A stretch of 9,678 nt of DNA, taken from positions 1-9,678 of the forward strand of contig JAUHWE010000134.1 in assembly GCA_030424825.1 (NCBI GenBank), written 5' to 3'. The notes below the pieces were generated by a model that was not told where the DNA came from, did no database searches, and worked only from the letters and a program-made list of their open reading frames with translations. This document shows positions 8,266 to 9,678 of the stretch, piece after piece. Position 1 is the first letter of the stretch; each line of letters opens with the position of its first letter. Source of the DNA: Verrucomicrobiia bacterium. GTDB lineage: Bacteria; Verrucomicrobiota; Verrucomicrobiia; Opitutales; Opitutaceae. Both the position numbers and the translations under genes were made by a program.

Positions 8266-8355
8266 GAAAGTTGTATTTTAGTTATTAGATTTCGAATACT
8301 ATCCGGAAAACAATTCCTTAGTTTCGTCACGCCGATTACCAAACGACAAGGCTGC

Positions 8356-9678
8356 CTAATAGCGGGCATTCTTGTGCAGCATGACCGCTCGTGCATTCAC
8401 CTCTTTAACCACTTCGACAAATTCAGTGTGGAAGTTTTCGAATGGATCCATAAATCCGTTCTCATTGCGTGGGGAATCTCCCCGTTCCGACGCGTCCCAT
8501 TGCTCTAGAAAACCGCAGTGATGCCAGCCAACGATGTAGGGCGTTCGCATCATGCTTTCCATCGTCTCCTTATAGAAATCTGCTACTTCTCCCAGATCTT
8601 TTGCCTGTGTACGCCAACCCTTAACCCCGTACGCTTGTTGATTGGGTCCAGCAAAGCCGTAGCATCCGTCGCCATTGAAAATAGGCTTTCCGGTAGCAGC
8701 AAATATCTCCTCGATAACCGGACTGTCCTCCGACCAACGCCCATAGGCCTGAATCGCCACGACATCGACATGCTTCTTAAGCGCCGACAACACCCAAGGA
8801 TAGTGCCAGGTGATCCAGTTCTTGTCTCCAAGAATCAGATGGTTCGGGTCGTGCTTGCGGATTAGCTCGTAGTGAAGCTGGTACCATTGCTCCGCGATGA
8901 GGTACATGAAGCTTTTCATATCCTCATCCGCCTTGACCGTGTCAGTCGGATTGAACCACGTATTCAGTCGCGACATTTTATACCAGGAAATTCCGTAGGT
9001 GGGACTCGTCGGCAGTCCCCAAACTTTAGCGACGTCCAAGGGTGACTCATACCTAGACTGCAAATGTTCGATCCATTTCCATTTTCCGGGAGATGCTTCC
9101 CCGAGTGGGAGGATCGCATTGATCCATGGATAGATGCTTGCGTTATCTACTTTGCTATTCGACGGCACCACCCAGCTGGGAACATCCGTGTACATGTATC
9201 CCAGCAGGTTGCGACTGTCTTTGTACTCCGCACAGACCTCCTTTATACGCTTTTCGAGAAAATTCTTAAAGTCTTCGGAAAAAACATCCGGCCGGGGGCC
9301 TTCTCCATTTCGTTCCCTCCACCCTGCTAGCGGTCCGGTTTGAAGCGAAGCTACGTAGTAAATCTGGTCCTTATAAAGAGATGTATCGATCCCTGGGTGC
9401 GTGTGACGCGCAAACGTATTGAAGTGCAAACTTCGAGCGGTCTTCACCTGCTGATCGATCCATTTCTGGGCGGCCTTCCCATGTGTATTGAAAAATCCAT
9501 TTTCATCCACCATGTCCTCACCATACTTTCTCAGGGTTGCCTCCTTATTGTAGGGGGCGAGCCATAGGTGAGGCTCGATATGATTTACGCCATTGCTAAC
9601 GAAGCTCACCCCGTCCGGGCCGACGAACCACCAGACTCCATCGATCTGCTTTACATAAATATATCCAGTCGCCTCTTC
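8356..9678 (-). CDS. Glycoside hydrolase-like protein, clan GH-A, agarase-like (5' end outside window)
   Basis: The open frame runs from the TAG at 8356-8358 to the window edge without a stop, giving 440 visible residues. A GTG at 9609 could be taken as the start, but the 23 codons before it continue the fold: YVKQIDGVWWFVGPDG leads straight into VSFVSNGVNHI, the usual entry strand of agarase- and beta-galactosidase-like TIM barrels. The gene is therefore 5'-partial, and any signal peptide lies outside. Numbered from that GTG, further barrel landmarks are LHFNTFARHT (61-70), LLGYMYTDVPSW (135-146), PNHLILGDKNW (255-265), VDVVAIQAYG (281-290), GKPIFNGDG (307-315) and YIVGWHHCGFLEQWD (358-372). 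The role is probably hydrolysis of a beta-linked galactan or similar polysaccharide; the substrate is unknown. Positions usually held by catalytic glutamates appear as Asp142 and Asp314. The gene converges on the LysR-type gene with 90 bases between. The family call is from motif style and could shift among GH-A families. Confidence 0.78.
   Translation of the reverse strand, partial: EEATGYIYVKQIDGVWWFVGPDGVSFVSNGVNHIEPHLWLAPYNKEATLRKYGEDMVDENGFFNTHGKAAQKWIDQQVKTARSLHFNTFARHTHPGIDTSLYKDQIYYVASLQTGPLAGWRERNGEGPRPDVFSEDFKNFLEKRIKEVCAEYKDSRNLLGYMYTDVPSWVVPSNSKVDNASIYPWINAILPLGEASPGKWKWIEHLQSRYESPLDVAKVWGLPTSPTYGISWYKMSRLNTWFNPTDTVKADEDMKSFMYLIAEQWYQLHYELIRKHDPNHLILGDKNWITWHYPWVLSALKKHVDVVAIQAYGRWSEDSPVIEEIFAATGKPIFNGDGCYGFAGPNQQAYGVKGWRTQAKDLGEVADFYKETMESMMRTPYIVGWHHCGFLEQWDASERGDSPRNENGFMDPFENFHTEFVEVVKEVNARAVMLHKNARY

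Noticed and set aside
1..9678. Insertion sequence, CRISPR array, tRNA or riboswitch
   Set aside because: No transposase motif, regularly spaced repeats, cloverleaf with a TTC-loop signature or conserved riboswitch core was recognised by reading both strands.

Overview
The window (9,678 bases, base composition near half G+C) comes from a Gram-negative, diderm bacterium: it encodes a complete three-part RND export machine that spans inner membrane, periplasm and outer membrane, with two lipobox signal peptides. A Gfo/Idh/MocA oxidoreductase remnant of a style common in Verrucomicrobia and Planctomycetes, a clan GH-A 'agarase-like' glycosidase, and mostly weak Shine-Dalgarno sequences together suggest a PVC-group organism, perhaps a marine verrucomicrobium. 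That assignment is an inference from protein style, not a match to a named genome.

Layout. Bases 1-304 hold the 3' end of a broken Gfo/Idh/MocA-type oxidoreductase gene on the + strand. It is preceded by tandem stop codons and by a stretch with a 9-bp inverted repeat that is unrelated to the oxidoreductase. A 10-helix EamA/DMT-type transporter (326-1234, -) converges on it. Upstream of that lies the efflux operon, read right to left: periplasmic adaptor lipoprotein (6009-7211), AcrB-like RND pump (2819-5968) and NodT/OprM-type outer-membrane factor (1414-2826). The pump and outer-membrane genes overlap by 8 bases. A LysR-type regulator (7369-8265, +) is divergently transcribed from the operon across a 157-base region that holds a plausible T-N11-A operator and two back-to-back candidate promoters. 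The right end (8356 to past 9678, -) is a glycosidase-like gene whose 5' end lies outside the window.

How the genes work together. The adaptor, pump and outer-membrane factor should assemble into one proton-driven drug or solvent exporter. Its pump keeps the proton-relay residues and the phenylalanine-rich binding pocket of AcrB-type multidrug transporters. The divergent LysR protein is the likely regulator of the operon. The DMT transporter, the oxidoreductase remnant and the glycosidase have no visible functional link to the exporter. The last two fit a polysaccharide-degrading lifestyle.

I found no tRNA, rRNA, CRISPR array, transposase gene or origin. No wholly new system is evident. The best leads are the disrupted oxidoreductase with its adjoining repeat-like sequence, the compact divergent regulatory region, and the glycosidase with aspartates where its clan normally has catalytic glutamates.
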